DNA of 64,000 nucleotides from Mantis religiosa (Eukaryota; Arthropoda; Insecta; Mantodea; Mantidae), in NCBI GenBank assembly GCA_030765055.1, contig CM060953.1, forward strand, positions 12,757,045 through 12,821,044, written 5' to 3'. Shown here piece by piece: positions 1-11,638 of this stretch. Below the pieces are notes generated by a model. The model did not search any database. It worked only from the letters and a program-made list of their open reading frames with translations, and was not told the origin of the DNA. Each line of letters opens with the position of its first letter. Position 1 is the first letter of the stretch. The position numbers and the translations under genes are program-made.

Positions 1-60
1 CGGCATCTATATCAGCCTGAAGGCGTTAACTTGTATTCGGAAGGCCCGGGGTCAAATCCC
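1..60 (+). repeat. tRNA-like SINE fragment at window edge
   Basis: A B-box-like motif (GGGTCAAATCCC) ends a short tRNA-like stretch. The preceding bases (gaaggcgttaacttgtattcg) resemble part of the 112-bp tandem unit at 36.3-36.8 kb, so the two are probably related. It is cut by the window edge, so family assignment is weak. Confidence 0.35.
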
Positions 61-837
61 TTGGTAACATCTATATAACTTGGGTTTATTCTTGGTTTCC
101 GTCAGATAACAAAGGATAAATGTTACATAGAGTTACATTTGATATTGAGGAATTAATCCTTTCAGAATTAATCCTTTTAAATACATTACTCCGGTATATG
201 GATGTTTTTAATTAATTAGAGTCAACAGAAGTATTTTGTTTTCCCCATGTTACAGAGCTATTTTTTTTATGAGGATTACTGTCCAAACCCCATGTTTGTA
301 GCACATCTGGTTTAGAAGATATGGAGAGATAATGCGCCTGACTAGAAACAAAAGAATCATTAACTGTCAGTGAAGAAAAGTACACACGTGCTATGCTGCA
401 GTTACATTTTGTACCCTGCATTCAGTAAAGTGGTGATCTTTTATGAGTGTACACGTGCTTTTCAAAGTTATATAGTAAATATACCGCTCAGCGCTGGAGC
501 GCCTAGTAGTAACTGCGAAACAGTTCATAAGAGGTTACATAAGTAGGCTAGAAATATTCCTGTTAATGTGTATTCATTTCTCAAACAGTTGTCAATTGAA
601 GACATTTTCGAAACTATAAATTTCGCTCAGAGTCGAGAATTAATGTTACAAACTTGTCACGTGAGTGCTCATTCTGTGACGAACACTGTTAAACAGTTCA
701 CCAAATTAGAAGTTTCCATATTTAGATCTCTAGGGAAACATCGAGCAACTAAAAACGTACTACCAACTTAGACAATTTTCAAAAGTGTTAAATTTTAGAT
801 GAGTCGTATTTTTTACACATCTGCTTCACTTTCGTAC
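61..837. other. No recognisable feature
   Basis: AT-rich unique-looking DNA. Short open frames here have no recognisable motif, and I see no repeat structure. Confidence 0.5.
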
Positions 838-1885
838 CTATTTTGAGGACATGTTTCGCAAATCATCGTTTGCATCTACGGCTCTTATGCGACTGAAGCT
901 TGATCCAGTGGTGTGGGTAATTCTGGGGTTGTTGCTGCCATCTGTTGATTTAGTGATGAACTGAAATGTGGGATTCTCTTCTAGCGGGATTTCAAAGTTC
1001 ATTAGTTGGTTTTTATGTTTTTCTATGTATATCCTCTCCCATATGACGAGTTCACTATGTTTTTGTACGTATTTTAGTAATTCTGTGCTATCTTCAATTT
1101 CATGATTTTCAGACCAGAAATGAGCTGCTATTGCGGATTTATCAATATTTTTGTATCTTAAGTGCCTGAAGTGTTCTTTCTTTCTAGTGCCTATGTTTCT
1201 TTTTGTCCTCCCTATGTAAATTTTTTCACAGTCTTTACACTTAATCTTGTAAATGCCTGACTTTTCCTCTGGTTTTATCTTATCAGTATTATTACTGTGA
1301 AGTAGGTTTTTAATGTTGTAATTGTTTTTTGGTGCCAATGTTATATTGTATTTCTTGAATATTTTTTGGAACTTTTTTGTGGCCCAGGGGTGGTAAGTAA
1401 ATTTAGCAAATCTAGTTTCTTGTTTTATTGGTGTGAGAGCTGTGATCTGTTTTAATCTCTTTTGAAGTTTGAATAATTTTAGTTTTTTATCTACAAGGTT
1501 TTTTCCATATCCATTTTTAATTGCAGTTTTTAAGATTTGATGGTATTCGTTTTGATATTCTTGCTGGCTGAGAGGTAGATTTACTAATCTGTGTGTCAGA
1601 CTGTTGATGGTTGCATGTTTGTGTGGAATTGGGTTGAAACTATTTGCTTTGATGTAATTATTTGTGTGTGTTGCTTTTCTATGGATGCCAAATTGTAGTT
1701 TTTCATTGCTTTTTTTTTATTTTAAGGTCTAAAAAAGGTAGAGTACAGTCCTCTTCAGTTTCCACTGTGAATTGTATGCTGGGTTCTTGCAGGTTGAGTA
1801 GTTTCAAAGCATCATCTATTTGTTTGTAGGGCACTATTGCAAAGATGTCGTCTACGTATCTGTACCATGTTTTAAACAAATGATG
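838..1885 (-). pseudogene. Penelope-like element: RT C-terminus plus GIY-YIG endonuclease, 5' truncated
   Basis: Read on the minus strand, the fragment opens at about 1880 with the reverse-transcriptase catalytic motif WYRYVDDIF. It continues through a thumb/linker region (LTHRLVNLPLSQQEYQNEY, then a YHPWA motif near 1390) and ends with a GIY-YIG nuclease core (SGIYKIKCKDCEKIYIGRTK, then TRKKEHFRH and AAHFWSENH). The order RT then C-terminal GIY-YIG, with a Cys-X2-Cys just before the YIG strand, is diagnostic of Penelope-like retroelements. The last 501 bases (1338-838) are open; upstream there is a frameshift at an A-run near 1720. Everything 5' of the YVDD motif is missing, as expected for 5' truncation during target-primed reverse transcription. 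Related fragments lie at 17.8-18.6 kb and 42.6 kb. Not functional as it stands. Confidence 0.9.
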
Positions 1886-2547
1886 GTCGCAAATTTCTGC
1901 TTAAAGGAAGCTATATTGTTGCTGCAAGACTAAAATTTCTGCGCACAATGTACATTAGTACATGAGATTCATGGTGTAAAAATATTTCACAAATACGCAT
2001 TCATATCTTCCGTATTTATTAAGTATTTTAATGAAACAAAAATTGTTTTAAAGACCATTACAGGCAGTAAATAAATATGACATCATTAAAATAGAAACTA
2101 TATTCACAAATCGTTGAAATGTCGCTATTTTGTTTCATTGTAGCAAACACCTGTTTCGTAGAACATATCTAATTTGACTCATTTTGTTTTGTGTGCACAT
2201 GAACGATAGCTACGTAAGCGAACTGTTCTCCAGTTCAAGGTTTTAAGGTTCAGATTATGTGATAATCATTGTATATGTTCTCACACACATGCTCAAATAT
2301 TAAGTGAACTTCTCTGTCAGCATCTTTATGATACTTGCTAGGTGAGACAAAGACAGATGTATCTTCCATCTCTTAGCTACCCTAAGACATCCGTGGATAT
2401 CTATCGAGGCTGCCATTGCCGGACATTGATGTGCAGTTCTCATACACTAAGGTTTCTGTGCCTCTCAAGGGTGTCATCTCCCCGTCATAGGAAAAATTGT
2501 ACTACTTCCGGGCCTGGGACACGTGTAGCAGCTGCCATCTGTCGCTA

Positions 2548-2550
<3 letters not shown>
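1886..2550. other. No recognisable feature
   Basis: Mostly AT-rich DNA, followed at 2340-2545 by a slightly GC-richer stretch that could be an old repeat. No motif recognised. Confidence 0.4.

Positions 2551-2621
<71 letters not shown>
2551..2621. repeat. (TG)n microsatellite
   Basis: About 35 uninterrupted TG dinucleotides followed by a short G run. A His/Thr-rich frame on the other strand is an artefact of this repeat. Confidence 0.98.
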
Positions 2622-2623
<2 letters not shown>

Positions 2624-2680
2624 GGGGGGTAGACACATGCCTAAGAAATATCTTATAGACCGAGGTGAGACCTTTTTTGT

Positions 2681-2912
2681 GTAATTTATGTCCTCCAACG
2701 TTAAGTCATATCGGACGATGAATGGAATGGGTGAAATGATGCTTAAATGAGTCCGGGATCCATGGAGCATAGAGTTAACCGAAATTCGTCTTTCAGGATA
2801 GGGGAAACCCCGGAAAAACCTTATCCAGGTAACTCACCCTGGTCTGAGATTCGAACTCGGGAACTCTTGAACGTGAGGGAGACATGCTACCACCACGCCA
2901 CTAAGGCTTGCA
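2681..2912 (-). repeat. SINE-A, tRNA-derived, near complete
   Basis: On the minus strand the head (near 2912-2840) carries a pol III B-box-like GAGTTCGAATC. The body follows (TTATCCAGGTAACTCACC and its complement), then a 3' part ending CGTCCGATATGAC-TTAACGTTGGAGG. A second near-complete copy lies at 22.88-23.11 kb and fragments at 25.2, 31.9 and 41.7 kb. The 3' third of this element, read on the minus strand, is the monomer of the 108-bp satellites at 13-15.4 and 53-54.25 kb. Confidence 0.85.
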
Positions 2913-3053
2913 TGACGGCTAACTGCTCGACATACTTCGAGACAGGAGGAATCTCCCTACAGATCGTACATGATATGATGAAGCGATATTTACCCATGTC
3001 TGTGTTGTCCTTAACATTGAATCATGGTTTGATCATAGAGGAATAAGGATATA

Positions 3054-3748
3054 CAGGGTGTTACAAAAAGGTACGGCCAAACTTTCAGGAAACATTCCTC
3101 ACACACAAAGAAAGAAAATATGTTATGTGAACATGTGACCGAAAACGCTAAATTTCCATGTTAGAGCTCATTTTAGTATTTCTCTTAAAATGTAAATTGA
3201 AATCATTCGTGCAGACAATTGTCAAAATACCCCATTGTGGTTCATGCACGATGGAGCTCCTGCACATTTCAGTCGAAGTGTTCGTACGCTTCTCAACAAC
3301 AAATTCGGTGACCAATAGATTGGTAGAGGCGGACCAATTCCATGGCCTCCACGCTCTCCTGACCTCAACCCTCTTGACTTTCATTTATGGGGGCATTTGA
3401 AAGCTCTTGTCTACACAACCCAGGTATCAAATGTAGAGACTCTTCGTGCTCTTATTGTGGACGGCTGTTCTCCAGGGCTGCATCAGGGATTCCATGCGAC
3501 GGAGGATGGATGCATGTAACCCCGCTAACGGAGGACATTTTGAACATTTCCTGTAATAAAGTGTTTGAAGTCACGCTGGTACGTTCTGTTGTCGTGTGTT
3601 TCCATTCCATGATTAATGTGAAGTAATAAAATGAGCTCTAACATGGAAATTATGCGTTTCCGGACACATGTCCGCATAACATATTTTCTTTCTTTGTGTG
3701 TGAGGAATATTTCCTGAAAGTTTGGCCGTACCTTTTTGTAACACCCTG
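3054..3748 (+). mobile_element. Internally deleted Tc1/mariner-superfamily element with ~123-bp TIRs
   Basis: The element is bounded by nearly perfect inverted repeats starting CAGGGTGTTACAAAAAGG (left 3054-3176, right 3626-3748), which differ by only a handful of bases. It is flanked by TA on both sides (3052-3053 and 3749-3750), the target duplication of the IS630-Tc1-mariner superfamily. Between the TIRs, about 450 bp on the plus strand encodes the C-terminal half of a DDE/D transposase: MHDGAPAHFS, then GRGGPIPWPPRSPDLNPLDF and WGHLK. An internal TAG after FGDQ and frame problems near the 3' end break it. The first catalytic Asp and the DNA-binding domain are absent, so this is a non-autonomous copy that could only have been moved in trans. 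Confidence 0.88.
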
Positions 3749-3751
3749 TAT

Positions 3752-5740
3752 AAGTAGTTTGACTTGTCCTCAAAACATGCTAACAGGACCACTGAGTGAA
3801 TTAATTTTCTCCTTTTAATCTACCTTTAAAAGTGCTTCTTTCACTTTATAAAAAAGAGTTGAGGAGATGATGTAGACACCTCTGCAACTCGAGCCAATGT
3901 TGCGCCATTGGGTATATAACCTTTAGCACGCCACCCGGCGTTTGCCGTCCACACGCAAAATATCCCTGGCTGACATATGGCGTTAATATTTCAAATTAAT
4001 TAGGGCGGGGTTGAAAGGAGAGGCGGGGAACCAATCTCCTTCCTGTCTCTACTAGCCAGACGAACACAAAGGAAGGTGGCGATGTGGCCCTGCGATAAAT
4101 CCCCTGACATAAAAACAAACTTCTCAAAAAAGAGGATACACATTTGTGTTTGTCGTTTGTCACAGATGTCAGAACAAGCGAACTATCTGCATTTCAAAAT
4201 ATACACTATTTCAATGTAATTAAAAGAATATACGGAAATAAAATCGCAATTACAGCAAATCAAGGAGTAAGAAAATCATGCAGATTTATTTAACGTATAT
4301 TTAGATAATCTTATAAAATGGGGGAAAAAATAGGGCAAAAGAAATGAAATTGGATAGGAATACATATATAAACAATGTTTCACTCAGATAATATTCTAAT
4401 ATCACAAAGTACTGAAGAGAATCTAAAACTCTCTGTCTATAAATTATATTATCTCGGCAGTGAATATAATTTAAAGATTTATTGAAAAAAAAAAAAAAAA
4501 GAATGGCACATCAAGAAAAATACGCAGTTAGGACAAAAATATGTATCGGAAATACTAGTCTGTGGCAAGTCGGAAACGTTAATTATTTAATTATTATTTG
4601 GGCTGAAACGTGTAACAGGATTCGTCCGTTGTTGTGGCTTCCGATGCCCCAAAGTTGCGGCAATGTTTATAGCAAGATTCGTGCTGGTATCTCGTTTCCC
4701 GTTGTTGGTCTTACTTCGTCGGTCTTACCTTCGTCCAATATATTATGACTTGATGAAGAAGATGTTCCCCGAAGTTATCAGGAAAGTCCTTAATTATGCC
4801 TCGGCTGGCTTTTGATATTCTTCTGTTATATTCTTACTTACGGGCAATGAAAACTCTAAGTTACAAGATTGGTAAATCATAAAGATTTTTAATTTGCACT
4901 TCTAAAAGAAATCAATCTTTTGTTTATTTCTATTAACACCAAATCCATTACAATTCTTATCACAAAACTTTATACTGTGATCGGAATCAATCTAATACCT
5001 CAAATTGAACTAACACTTAAATATTTTCGAGCAATTTAAAAAGCGTCCGATCTCTACGGCGTTTCAGAAAGAAAGACGAATTTTCTTTCGGTTTCTACAC
5101 CAAGATTATTTAATCCTTCGGATCGCTACACATATATTACTTTTATATTATTGGCCGATTTACTATTACGTCACTACATTACGTAACACAATTATTAACA
5201 CGGACTATCAATATTACATGTATTTTTACACAATTCTATTTGTTTTTCTTTAAAAATCTATAAATTGTTCAAACGCTTTCTAAATATAGATCGAAACAAG
5301 TGTTACAGAGTGCAGAAAGTTGTTTTGGAGGATCGCCGATTCAGCGCTTACGTACCTTACGTAACAAAACAAAAAATGTGTAGAAAAAGTCATGTTAAAG
5401 ACTGATGATCAGGTCTTCTTTTTCATACCATCAAGCTTATTTAGTTAATTGCTTAAATTTGGAAGCATTCTGTTTATCTCTGTAGCTCAGTCTGCGTTAA
5501 TTCTGTTAATACACTTCCAATTCATACTTGTTAGCATTTGTAGAATACTTGGCTTTGAACTCCTTATACAAACAGTTCCAGAATTGAAAATACTATCAAA
5601 CGTTTTAAAATTATTAGTGTTATTATAAAATGTAAAACTCTCTTAAAACTATGTATACGTTAATTTATAGGAACGGAACAAATAATATATATAAACTCTC
5701 GCGGATACAAAGTTGACATTCCATGTAGTATATAAGAACG
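3752..5740. other. Unassigned AT-rich DNA
   Basis: No recognisable coding or repeat signature apart from a short A run (about 4485-4500). Frames in this stretch are short and motif-free. Confidence 0.45.
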
Positions 5741-6074
5741 GCTGGCGTGGCAACGTATCGGGGAGGTCCGATGCTACAGGGTAGCTCTCAGGAGCTTGTG
5801 AATACCAACATTACTATCAGAGGAGATCACGAATACTTGGCGCGAAATGCGACACTAGGCCACGGTGTTCAAAGTGGCACCAACCCATGTAGTGACCATG
5901 ACCTCCCTTTTGATGTATTTCATTTTAGTGTTTTGGGAAATTTATTGTGTGTTCTTTGGTTTGGCAATGCTAGTTACAGCATGCCATGTCTAGTATTGCG
6001 TATATTGTGAACATGTGTCAGTCTTCAGTTATGTGTAAACAATCACAAAATAGGGATAACAAAGTTTGAGGTTA

Positions 6075-6341
6075 GAGTACTTCTAAAACACAACTGCAAA
6101 CAAGATTATAAAGTCGCTGTCACAGCTCGAAGAATATGTGAAGTGGAAGGAGAAGATGTCGTTAGTGGGCGTGTGGCACAACGATGGTACCAACGTTTCA
6201 ACGATGGAGACGAAAACACGTTCTGGAGGACCTACAGTATGGAATATTGAGGATACACGCCAAGTTTTGCGAGAAAATCCGAAATAAGTACCCGTAGGCT
6301 TTCAAAAGAACTTGGTACATCATACATTGCCACAGTGTTTT
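6075..6341 (+). pseudogene. Mariner transposase N-terminal fragment
   Basis: The plus strand reads EVRVLLKHNCKQDYKVAVTA, then RRICEVEGEDVVSGRVAQRW and YQRFNDGDENT. After a frame change it reads STRRLSKELGTSYIATV. This is the bipartite helix-turn-helix DNA-binding region of a mariner (DD34D) transposase of the kind present in many insects. The catalytic domain is absent: homology stops abruptly at about 6341, where a 22-bp minisatellite begins. The family differs from the four-copy mariner at 33-59 kb. Confidence 0.8.
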
Positions 6342-6702
6342 CTAGTGACTTTTATCGAGTTTTCTAGTGACTTTTAGCGACTTTTCTAGTGACTTTTAGC
6401 AACTTTTCTAGTGACTTTTAGCGTGTTTTCTAGTGACTTTTAGCGACTTTTCTAGTGACTTTCAGCGACTTTTCTAGTGACTTTTAGCGACTTTTAGCGT
6501 GTTTTCTAGTGACTTTTAGCGTGTTTTCTAGTGACTTTTAGCGACTTTTCTAGTGACTTTTAGCGTGTTTTCTAGTAACTTTCAGCGACTTTTCTAGTGA
6601 CTTTTAGCGACTTTTCTAGTGACTTTTAGCGTGTTTTCTAGTGACTTTTACCGTCTTTTCTGGTGACTTTTAGCGTGTTTTCTAGTGACCTTTAGCGACA
6701 CT
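6342..6702. repeat. 22-bp minisatellite, ~16 copies
   Basis: The unit is ttttctagtgacttttagcgac. The last bases alternate mainly between gcgac and gcgtg, giving two monomer classes. It fills the gap exactly between a plus-strand mariner fragment and a minus-strand jockey reverse-transcriptase fragment. Confidence 0.95.
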
Positions 6703-7190
6703 TGGAAAATTATACAGAAGCTGTAGATCTGTCTTGAGGTTTTCCTGGAATCCCAGGGCCGTCCTCTCGGCCAGACGCAGTAGCTGTAGGGTCGTGGAGC
6801 ATCCATGACGAAAACCAAACTGGTGATCGGGTAGGAGCTGCCTTTCCTCGAAAAGAGGGGTTAGGCGGGATAGGAGCAACCGGTTGAGAGAAGACTTATG
6901 GATCGGTAGCTAGACGGAAAGACCAGATCCTTACAGGGCTTCAGGATGTACACCACTCTCGCCTCTTTCCAGCAAACCGGAAAATGGCGGAGGTGGAGAC
7001 ACGCATTGAAGATCCGCGTCAAATGGTTGACGGCCCTCTTGGGAAGGCGCTGGAGCATAAGAGCGCTAACGCCATCATGCACAGGGGATTTATTGGGTTT
7101 CAATTCACGGATTTCAGCAGTCACCGCTCTTGGGGTGACTATTGGGAGATGGATCGCCTCATGGCGCCGCCGTGGCTCCTCATAGAGGTC
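6703..7190 (-). pseudogene. Jockey-type non-LTR retrotransposon reverse transcriptase fragment
   Basis: The minus strand reads HLPIVTPRAVTAEIRELKPN, then KSPVHDG, MLQRLPKRAVNHLTRIFNAC and HFPVCWKEARVV...ILKPCKD...YRSISLLST. After a frameshift near 6900 it reads LLSRLTPLFEERQLLPDHQF and GFRHGCSTTLQLLRLAE. These are the first RT motifs of jockey-clade LINEs, which encode endonuclease plus reverse transcriptase. The YADD catalytic motif and everything downstream are absent, because the copy is cut at about 6703 by the minisatellite. At least one frameshift and several substitutions make it non-functional. Confidence 0.88.
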
Positions 7191-7477
7191 CTAGCACTCG
7201 TGGTACCTCTGACGTTACTAGAGGAACCTTGGGACGAACTGCCAAGCCACTCCCGTAGGGAGTTGGACTCGAGGGGGCAGTGATTCCCGATACTCGTGGG
7301 AGATCAGTTACGTCTTCGGATGGGGTTGAGGTAAGCCATATATTCCCGCGTACTAGCCTGCAGAGCTAGTAGAAGGTGTGCTAAATCACCAGGCGGTCCT
7401 ACCGAGGTCATATCGGTAGCCTTCCCATTTTGGAGTTGGCGCGCGTAAGTGGCGTATCCATTTCCATCCCGTCTTGA
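7191..7477. repeat. Repeat D, copy 1
   Basis: GC-rich stretch strongly similar to 27250-27577. Shared blocks include tcgtggtacctctgacgtta-like, tagtagaaggtgtgctaaat and cgcgtaagtggcgtatcca. It sits immediately upstream (in RT orientation) of the jockey RT fragment, so it may belong to the same LINE, but the second copy lacks the RT. Confidence 0.65.
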
Positions 7478-7549
7478 GTCCGCAGGACCAAATGGGGAGG
7501 GGGCTTGTTAGTCTCTAGGTCTTGCCCTATGAAAAGCCCACGGAGGCGC

Positions 7550-7625
7550 CGGGCGCCCTTTTGGGACAGCTCGGTAAGTCCCTGATTTTCCGGAGGTCCG
7601 GGTTCGATTCCCATGGCTTGCCTAC
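7550..7625 (+). repeat. tRNA-like SINE head
   Basis: A-box-like GACAGCTCGGTAAGTCCC is followed by a B box GGTTCGATTCC (7601-7611). Stems do not pair well enough for a functional tRNA, so this is a SINE promoter or tRNA pseudogene. The downstream body (to about 8090) is GC-rich and unclassified. Confidence 0.55.
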
Positions 7626-8930
7626 CTGACATATTTTTCGGGGGTTTCTCTGGGTCGCCAGGCTAATGCTGGGTAAGTTAGTTACATTCCCCAAGAGGTG
7701 TCGGAGGGTGCCTCCACGCTGTATGGCTCTTGCTGAACACTTCCTTGTCCGGTAGGAGAATTCCCGCTCTCCAAACCTGCCTAGTGGAGCTTTTGAGCAC
7801 CACGGTTAGTGCGGCGCCGCTTGTACTGACGTGCCCAGGAGTTTCCAACTGGTCAATTAAAGGGATCCTGAAATATGAGCTAAATCTTTCCTGCTTTGCC
7901 AGTATTCTGTCAATTTTTTCAGAAAGGGATCCTGCCTTCTGCGTTGGCATGGCTACGGCCGCCTTCAGCTTCCTCTCGCCTCAACCAACCTCCCGGGGAA
8001 GCTCCACTTGGGGCATTGGTATAATCCACCAAAATATGGTCCTCCGTGCCAAATCCCCTCCATGGCGTCCTCCAGTCCAGCCCAGACTCTACAGAGGCGG
8101 GCTACGCTTTAGTAATGTAAAGTTAGATTATAAAATTCATATCTCGGCACCGCACAAAACAAAACTTCTAAACATGGAGAGAATTCCTGTAAACCATCCA
8201 GTAAAGTTCACAGTTTCGGATGGTAAACTTAGTATTTGCTGTCTGCTGCACATAACTCTCCACTTAGGTATGATTTACACTTGCTTTAAGCTTCTAGCAC
8301 ATGAAGTAATAGAACTGGCAACCAGACAGAATACATCAGAGCGTTCTGCATTTATGCATGAAACTGTTAACGTAATTGTGCCAACTATCTGCAATAAGCA
8401 AGCACTTCAAAGCAATGGGGGCCAAAGAGTGTATATCAGTACACATCTAGGAATGTAAGTAACTCCGTTTGAAGCAGCACACTTCAACCTAGCTACTTAA
8501 ACCGCAGTGACCTAGAAGTCTCTGTGTCGCCTACTAACTCGCTCTGGCGTAAAATACTGCAATCTGCCCTCTTCACTTCAACGGAATCTAGTGGATTAAA
8601 CTGCGAATTCAATTGTTACAAAAGTACTGATCAACAATGTTCACTACACAGTACTTTAAGTAAATGTCCATTCATAACTTGATTAATAACTATTATCAAT
8701 GTAAATTTCAGTAAAATAATACTTATTAATACAGCAGAACCTCGTTTACCCGAATACACTGGGATCAGGGGCGACTCGAGCTAACGAATGACGGAAAAAC
8801 GATAAAAAAACATTTAAATCATCAAAATATATTTAATGCAGTTTATAAATTACTATCGGTACTATTTCACCTAAAACCACATACACTTTATGTACTGTAA
8901 TAGTCTATGTATCTGTACTGTACTACAAAC
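7626..8930. other. Unclassified sequence, GC-rich first half
   Basis: 7626-8100 is GC-rich and probably the body of an old repeat. A 242-codon frame (7730-8458) crosses from it into AT-rich DNA with no recognisable domain, so I do not call it a gene. 8100-8930 shows nothing else. Confidence 0.4.
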
Positions 8931-8934
8931 TAGT

Positions 8935-10612
8935 CGGTAGTAAAACCGACAGCGAGCTTCTGCTGTCTCGGTTTAGTGTATCGCTTATCGCACATCCGCT
9001 TTAACATTAGAAGTTCATTTGGTAATGTTTCGCCTTGACTCTCGAAATAACATATCAATTTCTCTATGTTTGTTACTGCTTGTACGTGGCCCATAACAGC
9101 AGTGAGCTTCTGTTGTCTCAGTTTAGTGTAATCACTTACCAGCAGCGTGATCTCACATCCGCTTTAACATTAGAAGTTCATTTGTCAATGTTTCGGCTTG
9201 ACTCACGAAATAAATCATCAATTTCTCTATGTTTGTTACTGCTTGTACGTGGGTCATAACAGCAGTGAGCTTCTGTAGTCTCAGTTTAGTGTATCACTTA
9301 CGAGTAGCGTGATCTCACATCCGCTTTAACATTAGAAGTTCATTTGTCAATGTTTCGGCTTGACTCACGAAATAAATCATCAATTTCTCTATGTTTGTTA
9401 CTGCTTGTACGTGGGTCATAACAGCAGTGAGCTTCTGTAGCCTCAGTTTAGTGTATCACTTACCAGCAGCGTGATCTCACATCCCCTTTAACATTAGAAG
9501 TTCATTTGTCAATGTTTCGGCTTGACTCTCGAAATAAATCATCAATTTCTCTATGTTTGTTACTGCTTGTACGTGGGTCATAACAGCAGTCAGCTTCTGT
9601 TGTCTCAGTTTAGTGTATCACTTATCTCACATCCGCTTTAACATTAGAAGTTCATTTGTCAATGTTTCGGCTTGACTCTCGAAATAAATCATCAATTTCT
9701 CTATGTTTGTTACTGCTTGTACGTGGGTCATAACAGCAGTGAGCTTCTGTAGTCTCAGTTTAGTGTATCACTTACCAGCAGCGTGACCTCACATCCCCTT
9801 TAACATTAGAAGTTCATTTGTCAATGTTTCGGCTTGACTCTCGAAATAAATCATCAATTTCTCTATGTTTGTTACTGCTTGTACGTGGGTCATAACAGCA
9901 GTCAGCTTCTGTTGTCTCAGTTTAGTGTATCACTTATCTCACATCCGCTTTAACATTAGAAGTTCATTTGTCAATGTTTCGGCTTGACTCTCGAAATAAA
10001 TCATCAATTTCTCTATGTTTGTTACTGCTTGTACGTGGGTCCTAACAGCAGTGAGCTTCTGTTGTCTCAGTTTAGTGTATCACTTACGAGTAGCGTGATC
10101 TCACATCCGCTTTAACATTAGAAGTTCATTTGTCAATGTTTCGGCTTGACTCTCGAAATAAAACATCAATTTCTCTATGTTTGTTACTGCTTGTACGTGG
10201 GTCATAACAGCAATGGGTTTCTGTTGTCTCAGTTTAGTGTATCAGTTATCTCACATCCGCTTAAACATTAGAAGTTCATTCGTCAATGTTTCGGCTTGAC
10301 TCTCGAAATAAAACATCAATTTCTCTATGTTTATTACTACTTGTACGTGGGTCATAACAGCAGTGAGCTTCTGTTGTCTCAGTTTAGTGTATCGCTTATC
10401 TCACATCCGCTTTAACATTAGAAGTTCATTTGTCAATGTTTCTACTTGACTCTCGAAATTAAACATCAATTTCTCTATGTTTGTTACTGCTTGTATGTGA
10501 GTCATAACAGCAGTGAGCTTCTGTTGTCTCAGTTTAGTATATCGCTTAGGAGTAGCGTGATCTCACATCCGCTTTAACATTAGAAATTCATTTGGCAATG
10601 TTTCGGCCAATA
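8935..10612. repeat. 150/162-bp satellite array, ~10.5 monomers
   Basis: Tandem monomers are marked by aacattagaagttcattt at 9003, 9165, 9328, 9490, 9640, 9802, 9952, 10114, 10264, 10414 and 10576. Spacing is therefore 162, 163, 162, 150, 162, 150, 162, 150, 150, 162. The two classes differ by a 12-bp segment (around accagcagcgtgatctc) that is present or absent. Frames across it are artefacts. Confidence 0.97.
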
Positions 10613-11500
10613 TCTTAAAGAATTCATTTTCACAACACTTACAAATTATTCAAACGGTTAAATGCTTTATCAAAAGAAAACAAATATTTTCTTGAAGGAA
10701 AGAGACGCACAACAGCAGAAAATTTAAAATGTGGGATGGGAAGGTGCAATTGGTTGCGGGTAAGCCTTCCTTTGTTTTTTTGTCAAGCTCCAACCGAATG
10801 ATGGAAAGGAATCGCAGTCGCATTGTCATCCTTTGGGAGCATTTGTTTCAAACAGCATTTATTGAATCATCAATCTTGTGGACGAGTCCACGAGGGTTAC
10901 AGATTTTAACGATCCCTATTGTTCTTGTTGCTACAGTCAGGCTGGGAATTTCCGATGCGCCATTGCTTTCCTTCTTCGTCACACTTCACGTCCAACAAGA
11001 TAACAGAGTTCGCATTCCGCTGCCTCAATGCACTCTCCTCTGACTTTGGACTTGTATGTTTTTCTAATTTTTAGAAACGCTGACGTACAGGCCGTAAGAC
11101 CGTACATATAATGTTTTGTAGAGTCCGAGGAATGACAAGCTTTCTACACTAGTGTATTTAATTAACTTTTCATGATATTTCCACCATACTTTCCGTTTCT
11201 TTATTATGTCCATCAGAAGATCATAGAAGACATAAACATAGCCACGTGCGACTTTAACTACACCCACTGATACTGAATATACAACAGGTGCATTTTGCAC
11301 ATTAAAGCTGTACTTGTTTGCATTGTTTTATATACAAACATGTTTCAATTACGCTTATCGTCTGTAGCTGCCCATGACCGCAGAAGTCGAAATAAACAGT
11401 GATTAGCTGTAGGAGCCGCAGGTTTGCAGCGAAGAGTTAACCTAAGATTTCGCCCAAATGTAGGCTCTCTGAGGGGTTTGCGGGAAGGTGAAGAGAGGAG
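10613..11500. other. No recognisable feature
   Basis: Moderate AT content and short motif-free frames. The last part may be 5' sequence of the hAT element that follows, but I could not find its left terminal repeat. Confidence 0.4.
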
Positions 11501-11638
11501 AGTGGCTTCTTATACATTGCTTAAATAGAGGTTTATAAACCTAGCTCCTCCTACTCTCAGCAACGGCTATAGCGTGACCTTCAGGCTTAGCTTCTGTGTG
11601 CTCTGCTTTTCGAACACAGGGAGAATTTAATTAAATGC

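Noticed and set aside
7730..8458. 242-codon open frame
   Set aside because: Spans a GC-rich repeat and adjacent AT-rich DNA, has no recognisable domain and looks like chance.
8935..10612. CRISPR-like array
   Set aside because: Whole monomers are tandem with no unique spacers; the sequence is eukaryotic. Same for the 22-, 105-, 108-, 112- and 129-bp arrays.
11396..11430. Possible left terminal repeat of the hAT element (cagtgattagctgtag)
   Set aside because: Similarity to the right terminus is limited to CAGTG and no 8-bp target duplication matches (taggagag on the right).
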